Positions 47,839 through 56,333 are shown, counted from the first letter of the stretch. The stretch is 64,000 nucleotides of DNA from Arthrobacter sp. SPG23 (GCF_000876655.1 NZ_JYCN01000001.1:62001-126000); one strand, 5' to 3'. Translations and numbers: made by a program. Notes: generated by a model from the letters alone, not told the origin.

Positions 47839-47890
47839 GGCATTTGTGTAGCTTGCGTCAAAGCGACGAAGGAGCAGCAAGCGGCAAATG
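47839..47890 (-). repeat. right copy of the inverted hairpin repeat element
   Basis: 52-bp unit. Read on the minus strand it gives catttgccg, stem arm cttgc, a 20-nt loop, arm gcaag and ctacacaaatgcc. The 9-nt and 13-nt ends are identical to the left copy, while both stem arms differ in a compensatory way (gcgcc/ggcgc versus cttgc/gcaag). The copies are separated by 55 bp of GC-rich DNA. Confidence 0.8.
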
Positions 47891-47958
47891 GTGCCGGTGC
47901 CGGAGCGCCCGAGCCTCGGGGTCGCCCGCCCCTCGCTGGAGGGTGTGCGGGATCTGAG

Positions 47959-47987
47959 AGCACCGTTTCACTAGTAGTGAAAGTGCT
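47959..47987. promoter_or_regulatory. near-perfect palindrome upstream of the S9 peptidase gene
   Basis: tttcacta-g-tagtgaaa (47966-47982) is a perfect palindrome, extended by agcac (47959-47963) and gtgct (47983-47987) with a two-base asymmetry. It sits 35 bp before the likely ATG, where an operator is plausible. Together with the two repeat copies and the clpC terminator it fills the 391-bp gap 47631-48021, which has no supported gene. Confidence 0.65.
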
Positions 47988-48021
47988 GTGATCCGGCGCA
48001 CAGGCGGTGTTGAATCTCTTC

Positions 48022-50172
48022 ATGGCTTCTGAGGACTCAGCGACCCTGAGCGAACAACCGGCGACCCCTTTCCACGACATTGACCACTACCTCGCCATAC
48101 CGCGGGTGAGCGGCCTGGCGTTGAGCCCGGACGGAAAGCGCCTGGTGACCACCGTCTCCACGCTCAACGACAAGGGCACCGAGTATGTCACTGCCCTGTG
48201 GGAACTGGATCCGGCGGGGGAGAAGCATGCCCGGCGGATCACCCGCAGCGCCAAGGGCGAGGCCGGCGCAGCCTTTGCCGCCACGGGTGACCTCTACTTC
48301 ACTTCGGCGCGCCCGGATCCCGAAAACCCTGAGGACCATCCCGTCAGCGCACTCTGGCAGCTGCCCGCCGACGGCGGCGAAGCGCGCGTGGTCCTTTCCC
48401 GCGCAGGCGGGATCAGCCAGGTGATGACGGCCAGGGACGCAGGTTCCACCTTCGTCACTGCATCCATCCTGGCGGGTTCCGCTGACGAGGAAGCAGACGA
48501 GGCGCGGCGAAAGGGCCGCAAGGACAACAAGGTGTCCGCGATCCTCCACAGCGGCTACCCGGTGCGCTACTGGGACGCCGACCTGGGCCCGGACCAGCCG
48601 CGAATCTTCGCCGTGGAGCCTGGAGACGAGCCGGATCCCGGCAAGCCGGCCACTGTTGACGTGGCCCCACCGCTGAAGCTCCGCAACCTGACGCCGGACG
48701 CGGCAGGCATGCTCCGGAACGCGGACTCGGTGGTCAGTCCCGATGGCAGGACGATCTACACCAGCTTCGACAAGCCCCTCGCCAAGGCAGACTCGCGATC
48801 CGTCCTGGTGGCTATCGACGTGGACACCGCAACGCACAGGGTCCTGCTGGACCGGGAAGGCATGAGCTACTTCGCCGGACCGGTGAGCCCCGACAACCGC
48901 ACGCTCGTCGTCCTCAGCGAATCCGACACCACTCCGCTCCAGGCTCCCCAGGTCAAGCTCCACCTGCTGGACGTCAGCGCGCCGGGGGAGCCGGAAGCAA
49001 ACCTCCGGCCGCTGGCCCGTGACTGGGACCGCTGGGCCATCAAGGCGGCGTGGTTGCCGGACGGCTCTGCCCTCCTGGTGACGGCCGACGACGACGGCGC
49101 CTCCCCGGTCTTCCGGATCGCTCCCGCCGGGGCGGCGGGGTCGGGGCAAGGAGCCGGCGGATGGGCCGGCGAGGAGGAAGTCACCCGCGTGACCCGCGAC
49201 GCGGCGGCCTACACCGACGTCGTGGTTTCACCGGACGGGCAGAGCGCCTACGCGCTCCGGAGTTCGTACGAATATCCGCCCGAGGCGGTACGGATCGACC
49301 TGGCGAGCGGCCAGGTCATCCGGCTGCAGGCTCCAGCCGGGCGCCCGGCGATCCAGGGATCACTGGAACGAATCGAAGCGACCGCCGCCGACGGCGCCCG
49401 GGTTCCCGCCTACCTTGCCCTGCCGGACGGCGCCTCTGCGCAGAACCCGGCGCCGCTGCTGCTCTGGATCCACGGCGGGCCGCTGGGCTCGTGGAACGCA
49501 TGGACGTGGCGCTGGAACCCTTGGCTGCTGGTGGCCAAGGGCTACGCCGTCCTCCTGCCGGATCCCGCCCTGTCCACCGGCTACGGCCAGGACCACATCC
49601 AGCGCGGCTGGGGAGAATGGGGCAAGGCGCCGTATACGGACCTCATGGAAATTACGGACGCCGCGGTGCAACGCCCGGACATTGATGCGTCGCGGACGGC
49701 AGCCATGGGCGGCTCCTTCGGCGGCTACATGGCCAACTGGGTTGCGGGGCAGACGGACCGCTTCGACGCGATCGTCACCCACGCCAGCCTGTGGGCCCTG
49801 GACCAGTTCGGCCCCACCACGGACGCGTCGCAGTACTGGCTGAAGGAAATGACGGCGGAGAGGGCGCTGGCGAACTCGCCCCACCTTCACGTCGAGAAGA
49901 TCAGCACGCCCATGCTGGTGATCCATGGTGACAAGGACTACCGCGTCCCCATCGGCGAGGGCCTGCGGCTCTGGTACGAGCTGCTGTCCAAGTCGCAGCT
50001 CGCGGCGGATGACGACGGCCGGACACCCCACCGTTTCCTCTACTACCCGGACGAGAACCATTGGATCCTGCAGCCGCAGCACGCCAAGGTCTGGTACGGC
50101 GTGGTGGAACATTTTCTGGCAAAGAACGTGCTGGACCAGGACGTGCCTTTGCCCGCTGACCTGGGCCTCTAG
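48022..50172 (+). CDS. S9 family prolyl oligopeptidase-like peptidase
   Basis: 716 residues from the ATG at 48022 (a GTG at 48007 is an alternative; neither has a good RBS). An N-terminal beta-propeller-like region (about 25-430, with repeated SPDG...T blocks) covers a C-terminal alpha/beta-hydrolase domain. There the nucleophile elbow is GGSFGGYMANW, the acidic residue is in HGDKDYRVP, and the His is in ENHWI. This is the acylaminoacyl-peptidase/dipeptidyl-peptidase type. No signal peptide, so likely cytoplasmic peptide turnover. Confidence 0.93.
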   Translation: MASEDSATLSEQPATPFHDIDHYLAIPRVSGLALSPDGKRLVTTVSTLNDKGTEYVTALWELDPAGEKHARRITRSAKGEAGAAFAATGDLYFTSARPDPENPEDHPVSALWQLPADGGEARVVLSRAGGISQVMTARDAGSTFVTASILAGSADEEADEARRKGRKDNKVSAILHSGYPVRYWDADLGPDQPRIFAVEPGDEPDPGKPATVDVAPPLKLRNLTPDAAGMLRNADSVVSPDGRTIYTSFDKPLAKADSRSVLVAIDVDTATHRVLLDREGMSYFAGPVSPDNRTLVVLSESDTTPLQAPQVKLHLLDVSAPGEPEANLRPLARDWDRWAIKAAWLPDGSALLVTADDDGASPVFRIAPAGAAGSGQGAGGWAGEEEVTRVTRDAAAYTDVVVSPDGQSAYALRSSYEYPPEAVRIDLASGQVIRLQAPAGRPAIQGSLERIEATAADGARVPAYLALPDGASAQNPAPLLLWIHGGPLGSWNAWTWRWNPWLLVAKGYAVLLPDPALSTGYGQDHIQRGWGEWGKAPYTDLMEITDAAVQRPDIDASRTAAMGGSFGGYMANWVAGQTDRFDAIVTHASLWALDQFGPTTDASQYWLKEMTAERALANSPHLHVEKISTPMLVIHGDKDYRVPIGEGLRLWYELLSKSQLAADDDGRTPHRFLYYPDENHWILQPQHAKVWYGVVEHFLAKNVLDQDVPLPADLGL

Positions 50173-50200
50173 TCACCTGCGAGCCGGAGGGGGGCGGCCG

Positions 50201-50216
50201 TAAGATGGGGGCTGTG
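50201..50216 (+). promoter_or_regulatory. candidate leaderless promoter of the ArgA-like gene
   Basis: TAAGAT (50201-50206) ends 7 nt before the GTG at 50214, without a spaced RBS. It overlaps the in-frame ATG at 50205, arguing that the GTG is the true start. Confidence 0.5.
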
Positions 50217-50723
50217 ACTGAGACCTTCCGCATCCGCCCTGCCCGCACCAGCGACGTAGCTGCCATCAAGCGACTTGTGGCCCCGCTGGCGGACAAGAGG
50301 ATCCTCATGGCCAAGGAGACTGTGGCGTACTACGAGAGCCTGCAGGAGTTCAGGATCGCGGAGTCGGCTGACGGCGAAGTGATCGGTTGCGGCGCCCTGC
50401 ACGTCATGTGGGAGGACCTCGCCGAAGTGCGCACCCTGGCCGCCTCCGATGCGTGGCGCGGCAAGGGCGTGGGGCATGTCCTGGTGGAAAGTCTCCTGGA
50501 GGAAGCCCGTGCACTGGGCGTCTCCCGGGTGTTCTGCCTGACCTTCGAAGTGGACTTTTTCAAGAAGCACGGCTTCGACGTCATGGCAGACCAGACGGCG
50601 GTGGACCCGGTGGTCTATTCCGAGCTGCTGCGCTCGCATGACGAAGGCGTGGCGGAGTTCCTGGACCTCGCCCGGGTCAAGCCCAACACCCTGGGCAACA
50701 CCCGCATGATCAGGTTCCTCTAG
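50214..50723 (+). CDS. amino-acid N-acetyltransferase (ArgA-like GNAT)
   Basis: 169 residues. GNAT fold resembling the short single-domain glutamate N-acetyltransferases of actinobacteria (Rv2747 type): FRIRPARTSDVAAIKRLVAPLADKR at the start, acetyl-CoA loop region ASDAWRGKGVGHVLVESLL, and VFCLTFEVDFFKKHGF. It would make N-acetylglutamate for arginine synthesis; another GNAT substrate is possible. I take the GTG at 50214 because TAAGAT sits 7 nt upstream and overlaps the earlier in-frame ATG. Confidence 0.85.
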   Translation: MTETFRIRPARTSDVAAIKRLVAPLADKRILMAKETVAYYESLQEFRIAESADGEVIGCGALHVMWEDLAEVRTLAASDAWRGKGVGHVLVESLLEEARALGVSRVFCLTFEVDFFKKHGFDVMADQTAVDPVVYSELLRSHDEGVAEFLDLARVKPNTLGNTRMIRFL

Positions 50724-50781
50724 CCGCCCGTGGGGCCCGTCGATTACGTCTGACTTCTAAACTCTTCCCTTATATCGAATC

Positions 50782-50799
50782 GATGTATAAAATTACATC
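50782..50799. promoter_or_regulatory. AT-rich inverted repeat upstream of a small ORF
   Basis: gatgta-taaaat-tacatc (6-bp arms, 6-nt spacer) in a locally AT-rich stretch (50753-50800) unlike the rest of the window. The spacer TAAAAT resembles a -10 box, so a repressor bound here would cover the promoter. Confidence 0.45.
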
Positions 50800-50847
50800 A
50801 GCTTGCCCGGTATCACCCGAATCCCGAGACCACTTCAGGGGACAGAA

Positions 50848-51012
50848 ATGCGCGAGTACGCCATTTTTCCGGATTTTTCGGCGTTTCAAATGGATCTTCC
50901 TACGGTGCTGAACAGTAGAGAGTCCCTGGGCCGGCCCGCTGAGGCGTCGGCATTCCACATTGGGGCCGCCGCGTGGCCGGATTTCCTGCCGGCCTCCTGG
51001 GCGAAGCGCTGA
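50848..51012 (+). CDS. small hypothetical protein (possible)
   Basis: 54 residues beginning MREYAIFPDFSAFQMDLP. The ATG has an aggggacagaa RBS at good spacing, an AT-rich promoter-like region with an inverted repeat lies upstream, and a rho-independent-type terminator follows 32 bp after the stop. No family is recognised, and there is no signal peptide or membrane helix. The frame stays open to an ATG at 50803 without an RBS. It may instead be a noncoding transcript with a chance ORF. Confidence 0.42.
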   Translation: MREYAIFPDFSAFQMDLPTVLNSRESLGRPAEASAFHIGAAAWPDFLPASWAKR

Positions 51013-51043
51013 GCGTGGCCGGGGGATCCAAGGCTTGGCAAGG

Positions 51044-51073
51044 AAGGGACAGTCAATTGGGGGCTGTCCCTTT
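51044..51073 (+). terminator. rho-independent-type terminator after the small ORF
   Basis: aagggacag (51044-51052) pairs perfectly with ctgtccctt (51064-51072), followed by ttcgttt. It isolates the small upstream transcription unit from dhaK. Confidence 0.85.
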
Positions 51074-51188
51074 CGTTTGCCCTTCTTAGCCGGACCGTAG
51101 CCGGACGATTCGGCAGGGCGCTACCGCTGCCCGGGCCGCGGTAGTAGGGTCAAGACAAAGCCGCCAGGACACTCCAGGGAGCACTCCA

Positions 51189-52190
51189 ATGAAGAAGCTG
51201 ATCAACGATCCCCGCGCTGTAGTGGACGAGTCCGTGGAAGGCTTCGGCCTTGCCCATGCGGACATCGTGACCGTCAGTGCCGAGCCGAAGTACATTACCC
51301 GCAAGGATGCCCCGGTAGCCGGGAAAGTGGGCCTCGTGAGCGGCGGCGGCAGCGGCCATGAACCGCTTCACGGCGGGTTCGTCGGGCTGGGAATGCTCGA
51401 CGCCGCGGTGCCCGGTGCCGTCTTCACCTCGCCAACGCCTGACCAGATCATTCCGGCGACCCTCGCCGTGAACTCGGGCGCCGGCGTCGTGCACATCGTC
51501 AAGAACTACACCGGCGACGTCCTGAATTTCGAAACGGCCGCCGAAATGGCGGAAGCAGAAGGCGTGCAGGTCCGCACGGTGCTGGTGAACGACGACGTAG
51601 CCGTGGAGGACTCGCTGTACACGGCGGGCCGGCGCGGCGTGGGCGGGACCGTCCTGGTGGAGAAGATCGCCGGTGCGGCAGCCGAACGCGGGGACGACCT
51701 GGATGCCGTCGCCGCCCTCGGGGACCGCGTCAACCAGAACGTCCGCAGCATGGGCGTCGCGCTGTCCGCCTGCACGGTCCCGCACGCAGGGGTGCCCAGC
51801 TTTGACCTGGAAGAGAACGAAATCGAAATCGGCATCGGAATCCATGGGGAGCCAGGACGGCACCGGATCCCCATGGAAAACGCCGACGGCATTACCGACC
51901 GCCTCCTGGAGCCCATCCTGTCCGACCTCGGCGTAGCCTCCGGCGACAAGGTGCTCCTGTTCGTGAACGGCATGGGCGGGACGCCGCAAAGCGAGCTGTA
52001 CATCGTGTACCGCCGGGCAGCGCAGGTTCTCGCCGAGAAAGGCATCACGGTGGAGCGCTCCCTAGTGGGCAACTACATCACCTCGCTGGAGATGCAGGGC
52101 TGCTCCATCACCGTGCTTCGGCTCGACGACGAACTGACCAGCCTCTGGGACGCCCCGGTCCACACCGCCGCACTGCGCTGGGGCATCTGA
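51189..52190 (+). CDS. dhaK: dihydroxyacetone kinase subunit DhaK
   Basis: 333 residues; binds dihydroxyacetone covalently through a His hemiaminal. That His is residue 219 in GIGIHGEPG, and the [16 protein letters not shown] loop forms the substrate pocket. PEP-dependent (PTS) type rather than the single-chain ATP type, because dhaL and dhaM follow as separate genes. The start lies 9 nt after ccaggg-like sequence. First gene of dhaKLM. Confidence 0.96.
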   Translation: MKKLINDPRAVVDESVEGFGLAHADIVTVSAEPKYITRKDAPVAGKVGLVSGGGSGHEPLHGGFVGLGMLDAAVPGAVFTSPTPDQIIPATLAVNSGAGVVHIVKNYTGDVLNFETAAEMAEAEGVQVRTVLVNDDVAVEDSLYTAGRRGVGGTVLVEKIAGAAAERGDDLDAVAALGDRVNQNVRSMGVALSACTVPHAGVPSFDLEENEIEIGIGIHGEPGRHRIPMENADGITDRLLEPILSDLGVASGDKVLLFVNGMGGTPQSELYIVYRRAAQVLAEKGITVERSLVGNYITSLEMQGCSITVLRLDDELTSLWDAPVHTAALRWGI

Positions 52191-52192
52191 CC

Positions 52193-52825
52193 GTGGGGCT
52201 GGACGTTGACTGGGCCGTAAGGTGGCTGACTCTTTCCGCGCAGGCGATGGCGGACCACCGGGTGGAACTGATTGAGCTGGACCGTGCCATCGGGGATTCC
52301 GATCACGGCGAAAACATGGACCGCGGATTCAAGGCGGTGATGGAAAAACTCGCCGAAGCGCCGCCCGCCACCCCGGGAGCTGCCCTGAAGCTGACGGCCA
52401 TGGCACTGATGTCCAAGGTGGGCGGAGCGGCCGGGCCCCTCTACGGCACCGCCTTCCTGCGTGCCTCCACCTCGCTGGGCGACGCGGAGGACATCGATCC
52501 CGCGGCGCTCGCCGCCGCCATCCAGGCCGCCCGCGACGGCGTTGTGGCCCGGGGCAAGGCCGAATCCGGCGACAAGACCATGGTGGACGCGTGGACGCCC
52601 GCCGTCGACGCTGCAGCAGCGCAGGCCGCTGCGGGGGACGGGGACGTCGTCAAGGTCCTCCTGGCGGCCGCGGAAGCCGCCGAGGCGGGTGCAGTTGCCA
52701 CTGATCCGCTCATCGCCCGCAAGGGACGCGCCAGCTACCTGGGTGAGCGCAGCGCCGGCCACCGGGATCCCGGGGCAGTCTCCACCGCCCTCATCCTGCG
52801 CGCCGCGGCCGGGGCGGCCGAATGA
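52193..52825 (+). CDS. dhaL: dihydroxyacetone kinase ADP-binding subunit DhaL
   Basis: 210 residues; carries tightly bound ADP that is rephosphorylated by DhaM and passes phosphate to DhaK-bound dihydroxyacetone. The Mg-binding IGDSDHGENMDRGF and the nucleotide loop SKVGGAAGPLYGTAFLRA are present, as is GDKTMVDAW. GTG start 2 bp after dhaK, and it overlaps dhaM by 4 bp. Confidence 0.96.
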   Translation: MGLDVDWAVRWLTLSAQAMADHRVELIELDRAIGDSDHGENMDRGFKAVMEKLAEAPPATPGAALKLTAMALMSKVGGAAGPLYGTAFLRASTSLGDAEDIDPAALAAAIQAARDGVVARGKAESGDKTMVDAWTPAVDAAAAQAAAGDGDVVKVLLAAAEAAEAGAVATDPLIARKGRASYLGERSAGHRDPGAVSTALILRAAAGAAE

Positions 52826-53496
52826 CGGTCAGCCTCGTGGTGGTGTCGCATAGCGAAAAGATCGCCGACGGGGCGGCGGAGCTGGCCGCCCAAATGGCGC
52901 CCGACGTCGTGATCCTCCCGGCTGGCGGTACCGACGACGGCCGGATCGGCACCAGTCTCGAAAAGGTCATGGCAGCCCTGGACCAAGCGGCAGGCGAAGA
53001 CGGCATCGTGGTGCTCACGGACCTCGGCTCAGCCGTGATGACGGCTGAATCGGCCGTGGAATTCCAGCCGGATCCGGACTCTGTGCTGTTGGCCGATGCT
53101 CCACTGGTCGAGGGGCTGGTGGCGGCAGCTGTTGCCGCGCAGTCGGGGGCGGACGCCATTGGGGTCAAGCAGGCTGCCGAAGCGGTTCGCCGTGCTCCTG
53201 CGCCGGAGGCGCCCTCCGAGGCGGAGACCCTGGGGCCGCCCGAAGCCGCAGGCGATTTCGAGCTGGTCAACCAGGCCGGCATGCATGCGCGGCCGGCGGC
53301 AAAGATCGCCGGCGGACTTGCGGGCCTGGACGCGGAGGTGACCGTCAACGGCATGGACGGCGCTTCCATGACCGGCCTGATGACCCTGGGTGCAGGCAAA
53401 GGGTCCGTCCTCCACGTCGAGGCCTGGGGGCCGGACGCAGCCAAGGCTGTGAAGTACGTCGGCGGCCTGGTGGAGGCTGGGTTCGGGGAGCCCTGA
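52822..53496 (+). CDS. dhaM: dihydroxyacetone kinase phosphoryl donor subunit DhaM (EIIA-HPr)
   Basis: 224 residues. An EIIA(Man)-like domain (1-125) has the phospho-His at residue 10 in VVVSHSEKIADG. After an Ala/Pro/Glu linker comes an HPr-like domain (145-224) with phospho-His 155 in QAGMHARPAAKIA. The EI domain found at the end of E. coli DhaM is absent, so a separate EI must supply phosphate. ATGA overlap with dhaL. The stop nearly abuts a convergent lipoprotein gene. Confidence 0.95.
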   Translation: MTVSLVVVSHSEKIADGAAELAAQMAPDVVILPAGGTDDGRIGTSLEKVMAALDQAAGEDGIVVLTDLGSAVMTAESAVEFQPDPDSVLLADAPLVEGLVAAAVAAQSGADAIGVKQAAEAVRRAPAPEAPSEAETLGPPEAAGDFELVNQAGMHARPAAKIAGGLAGLDAEVTVNGMDGASMTGLMTLGAGKGSVLHVEAWGPDAAKAVKYVGGLVEAGFGEP

Positions 53497-53497
53497 C

Positions 53498-53995
53498 TTA
53501 CGGGGCCTGCCGGAGGCCGTCGGCATCCAGCAGCACAGTGGCCGTGACGAACTTTCCGCAGTGCTCTCCGTACGGGTACTCCGCCCGGGGCATGAAGCTC
53601 AGCGTGCGCCCTGGCAGCGGAGCCCCCGACGTGGAGGTGCCGGTGGCCGTGGCATCAATGCGCGATTCGGTCAGGACATCCATCATCAGCATGCCGGTGA
53701 GCGTGCCGTCAGGCGAGGACGTTGCCGAACACGTGCCGTCCGGCCCGGCCGAAGGTTCGCAGCCCAGGTCCACGGCCGTGCTGCCCGCCATCAGCTCAAG
53801 GTCCGCTTCCCGGCACGTGCCGTCCTGGCAGGCCTTCAGGCGGATGGCCTCGACGGTTGGGACGTAGCTGGCCGCCACCGTCAGCGCCACCACCGGCGCC
53901 TGCGCTATTGCCGGGCACGGCACTGCCTCGGGCAGGCACGCGGACGGGATCAGCGAGGTGGTGACCGCTACCAGGAGTACGCCCAAGGTGCGCAT
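53498..53995 (-). CDS. putative lipoprotein
   Basis: 165 residues. The N-terminus reads RTLGVLLVAVTTSLIPSACLP, a signal peptide with a plausible lipobox (IPSAC), so the mature protein would be lipid-anchored outside the membrane. The rest contains three pairs of Cys (CPAIA; CQDGTC; CEPSAGPDGTC) and a final GEHCGKFVTATV. No family recognised. Convergent with dhaM, 1 bp apart. Confidence 0.75.
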   Translation of the reverse strand: MRTLGVLLVAVTTSLIPSACLPEAVPCPAIAQAPVVALTVAASYVPTVEAIRLKACQDGTCREADLELMAGSTAVDLGCEPSAGPDGTCSATSSPDGTLTGMLMMDVLTESRIDATATGTSTSGAPLPGRTLSFMPRAEYPYGEHCGKFVTATVLLDADGLRQAP

Positions 53996-54064
53996 GCTTC
54001 ACAGTAGATCCGTCCGGGGCCGCGCCGCCAGAGGAAGCCGGGAGGATGCCCGCGAACGCGGACC

Positions 54065-54499
54065 CTAGCTGACCGGAAAGATGCCGATGAACCAGAACGC
54101 GGCAACAACGAAGACGGCAATAAAGGCGATCATGCAGCCCATGCCGGCCTTCTCCTTCGACGCCTGGTGGATGGACTGGTTCGGATCTGCCGGGTTGTAG
54201 GCCACCTCCACGGTTGAGCCCGGCACCGGTTCAGACCGGAACGGGACGTCCGACTCCCCGAAATACATGGTTCCGCGCGGGTCGGCGAAGCGGTAGGTGG
54301 GGCGGTAGAGGCGGTGGCGCGACCCCGACGAGCCAACGGCGCTGGACCACCCGGCAGTGCTGCCGGTCACCGTCGCCTGGACCCTTGGCCACTGTGCCGC
54401 GAGCTTCTCCTGGCGTTTGGCCTTCCGCATCGCCGCGGTGATCGACACGGCCGCCGCGACAACGAACAATGCCCAGATGATGTACAGCACGGTTTTCAC
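54065..54499 (-). CDS. DUF3592 domain membrane protein
   Basis: 144 residues from the GTG at 54499, chosen for its aaagggaga RBS (the frame is open to 54550). It has two membrane helices: VLYIIWALFVVAAAVSITAA at the N-terminus, and MIAFIAVFVVAAFWFIGIF at the C-terminus. Between them is a soluble DUF3592 segment (ATVTGS...YRPTYRFADPRG, then VPGSTVEVAYNPADPN). Function unknown. Confidence 0.85.
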   Translation of the reverse strand: MKTVLYIIWALFVVAAAVSITAAMRKAKRQEKLAAQWPRVQATVTGSTAGWSSAVGSSGSRHRLYRPTYRFADPRGTMYFGESDVPFRSEPVPGSTVEVAYNPADPNQSIHQASKEKAGMGCMIAFIAVFVVAAFWFIGIFPVS

Positions 54500-54563
54500 G
54501 GTTCTCCCTTTCGCGTCAGCAAGCAGTATGCCACTGCCGCTTCGCTTCAATGGCGGACCGCCG

Positions 54564-55500
54564 TCAGGCGGGTAGCCTCAGGCCGGCCGGGTGCAGTTCC
54601 GCCAAGCCGTCGCTGACCAGCCCTGCGAGGGCGCGCTCCAACTGCTCCGGGGCCGAATTCAGCCGGTGCAGCGCCGCCAGCGGAACCCCGATACCTTCGG
54701 CTTCGAAGCCAAGGTCCGCGGCGGGCTGATGGAACATCTCCGGAGCCACCGGCGCATCCGCCAGCCGGAGGACGGCCATCACGGCTCCCCGGACCTGCCG
54801 GTCGGTGCCGTGCCAGGACTGGCCCTTCGGCGTGTACGACGGCGGCGGCTCACCGGCCGCAACCCAAGCGCACGCTCCGCGCACCGGGCACTCACCGCAC
54901 TTCGGCGCCCTCGCCGTGCAGACCAGCGCCCCCCAGCTCCATGACCGCCGCGTTCCAGCGGACGGAGAGTCCGACGTCGGCGGGCAAGAGCTCGGCGGCC
55001 AGCCGCATTTCGGCCGCCGTCAGCGACTGTGACGGCAGCGCAGTGCCGGAAAAGAGCCGCGCGTGGACGCGGCGGATATTGGTGTCCACCACGGTTTCGC
55101 GGCGGCCGAATGCGAACGCGGCGACCGCGGCCGCCGTGTAGCTGCCCACTCCGGGGAGTTCCAGCAGTTCGTCGTACGTGCCCGGTACGCCGCCGTCGTG
55201 CTTTTCCACAATGGCGACGGCGGCTGCATGCAGGCGCAGTGCCCGCCGCGGATAGCCAAGCCTGCCCCATTGCCGGACAGCCTCGCCGGAGGCCTCGGCC
55301 GCCAGATGCGCCGGCGACGGCCAGCGGCGGAGCCAGTCCTCCCAGACAGGCAGGACCCGGACCACGGGTGTCTGCTGGAGCATGATCTCACTGACCAGGA
55401 CACCCCAGGGGGAGCACCCGGGCTCGCGCCACGGCAGATCCCGGGCGGTGGCGCCGAACCAGGCGTCAAGGGCTTCGTGGAGGGCGGCAAGCGGCGGCAA
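54564..55500 (-). pseudogene. mutY: A/G-specific adenine glycosylase MutY, frameshifted
   Basis: Base-excision-repair glycosylase that removes A opposite 8-oxoG. The first frame has the catalytic Glu in EIMLQQTPV, the helix-hairpin-helix LPGVGSYTAAAVAAFAFG and the catalytic Asp in VVDTNIRR, then reaches a stop at 54892 just after NAAVMELGG. Removing one base from the six-C run at 54929-54934 restores MELGALVCTARAPKCGECPV and then RGACAW, giving the intact C-x6-C-x2-C-x5-C iron-sulfur motif and the tail to 54564. So it is a single-base insertion. The start is unclear: TTG at 55500 or TTG at 55650. Confidence 0.85.
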
Positions 55501-55626
55501 TGCCGGGCGACTCGCCGGGGGCGGGGCAGTGGGTACGGCTAAGGCTTCGATGCAAATACTGTAGTGGATACTGGCCAGCCGTCCGCCTTCCCGGCGTGGT
55601 GGTGCCCCAATGCGCCCGGCGTTCTC

Positions 55627-55641
55627 TAGCCTAGAAGGATG
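55627..55641 (+). promoter_or_regulatory. candidate leaderless promoter before the signal-anchored protein gene
   Basis: TAGCCT (55627-55632) ends 6 nt before the ATG at 55639. The intervening agaagg could also be a too-close RBS, so the leaderless reading is tentative. Confidence 0.35.
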
Positions 55642-56319
55642 GTCAGGCAAGGCACTTCAGGAAAGAACGGTTCGAAACCGAAGGGCACCCCCGGCCGGCA
55701 GGCGGGACGGCCTCCGCTGAAGGCCGTCTACCGCCGTCGCAGGCTGTTCGTTGGCCTGGCGCTGCTTCTCGTTGCCGCGGTGGCGCTGGGAGGCTTTGCT
55801 GCCGTATCCGGCGCCATGCGCTCCGCCGAGCAGGCTTCCTCCACCGACCGGAACGGTTCTGACGGGCAGGCCGCCAAGCCGGACGCCACGCCGTCCGCGT
55901 CCGCCACGCCCAGCACTCCGGCCACGCCCACCTGTGACCAAAGCCTGGTGACCGTCTCTGCTTCGACCGACAAGGCTGCCTACGCGGAGGGTGAGAATCC
56001 GCTGCTCAGCCTGAAAGTAACCAACGGCGGAAAGGTGGCGTGCGAGGTGAACCTGGGCACGTCCCAGATGGAATACACCGTCACCAGCGGCTCCGACCGG
56101 ATCTTCTCCTCGGTTGACTGCCAGGTTGAGAGCGGGGACCTCGTCAAGACCATCGCTCCGGGCCAGAGCGAGACCGCCAACTTCCCGTGGCAGCGCAACC
56201 GCAGCATTCCGGGCTGCGGCGCAGTGTCCGCGAAGCCCGGCGCCGGCGGCGCGTATTACATGTTTGTGGCCAGGCTGGGGTCCAAGGCCAGCTCGAAGGC
56301 CGTCTTCCAGCTTCTCTAG
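55639..56319 (+). CDS. signal-anchored extracytoplasmic hypothetical protein
   Basis: 226 residues. A basic N-terminus (KAVYRRRR) is followed by one membrane helix (LFVGLALLLVAAVALGGFAA, about 36-55). Next come a Ser/Thr/Pro/Ala-rich linker (about 80-98) and an Ig-like beta-rich domain (VTVSASTDKAAYAEGENPLL, with V.NGG.VACEVNLG). Two pairs of Cys could form disulfides outside the membrane. It resembles DUF4232-like or other cell-surface domains only loosely. Function unknown. Convergent with disA. Confidence 0.75.
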   Translation: MVRQGTSGKNGSKPKGTPGRQAGRPPLKAVYRRRRLFVGLALLLVAAVALGGFAAVSGAMRSAEQASSTDRNGSDGQAAKPDATPSASATPSTPATPTCDQSLVTVSASTDKAAYAEGENPLLSLKVTNGGKVACEVNLGTSQMEYTVTSGSDRIFSSVDCQVESGDLVKTIAPGQSETANFPWQRNRSIPGCGAVSAKPGAGGAYYMFVARLGSKASSKAVFQLL

Positions 56320-56333
56320 GCTGGATGGGGGGG

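Noticed and set aside
50803..50847. Upstream extension of the small ORF to an ATG at 50803
   Set aside because: No RBS there, whereas the ATG at 50848 has a well-placed aggggacag.
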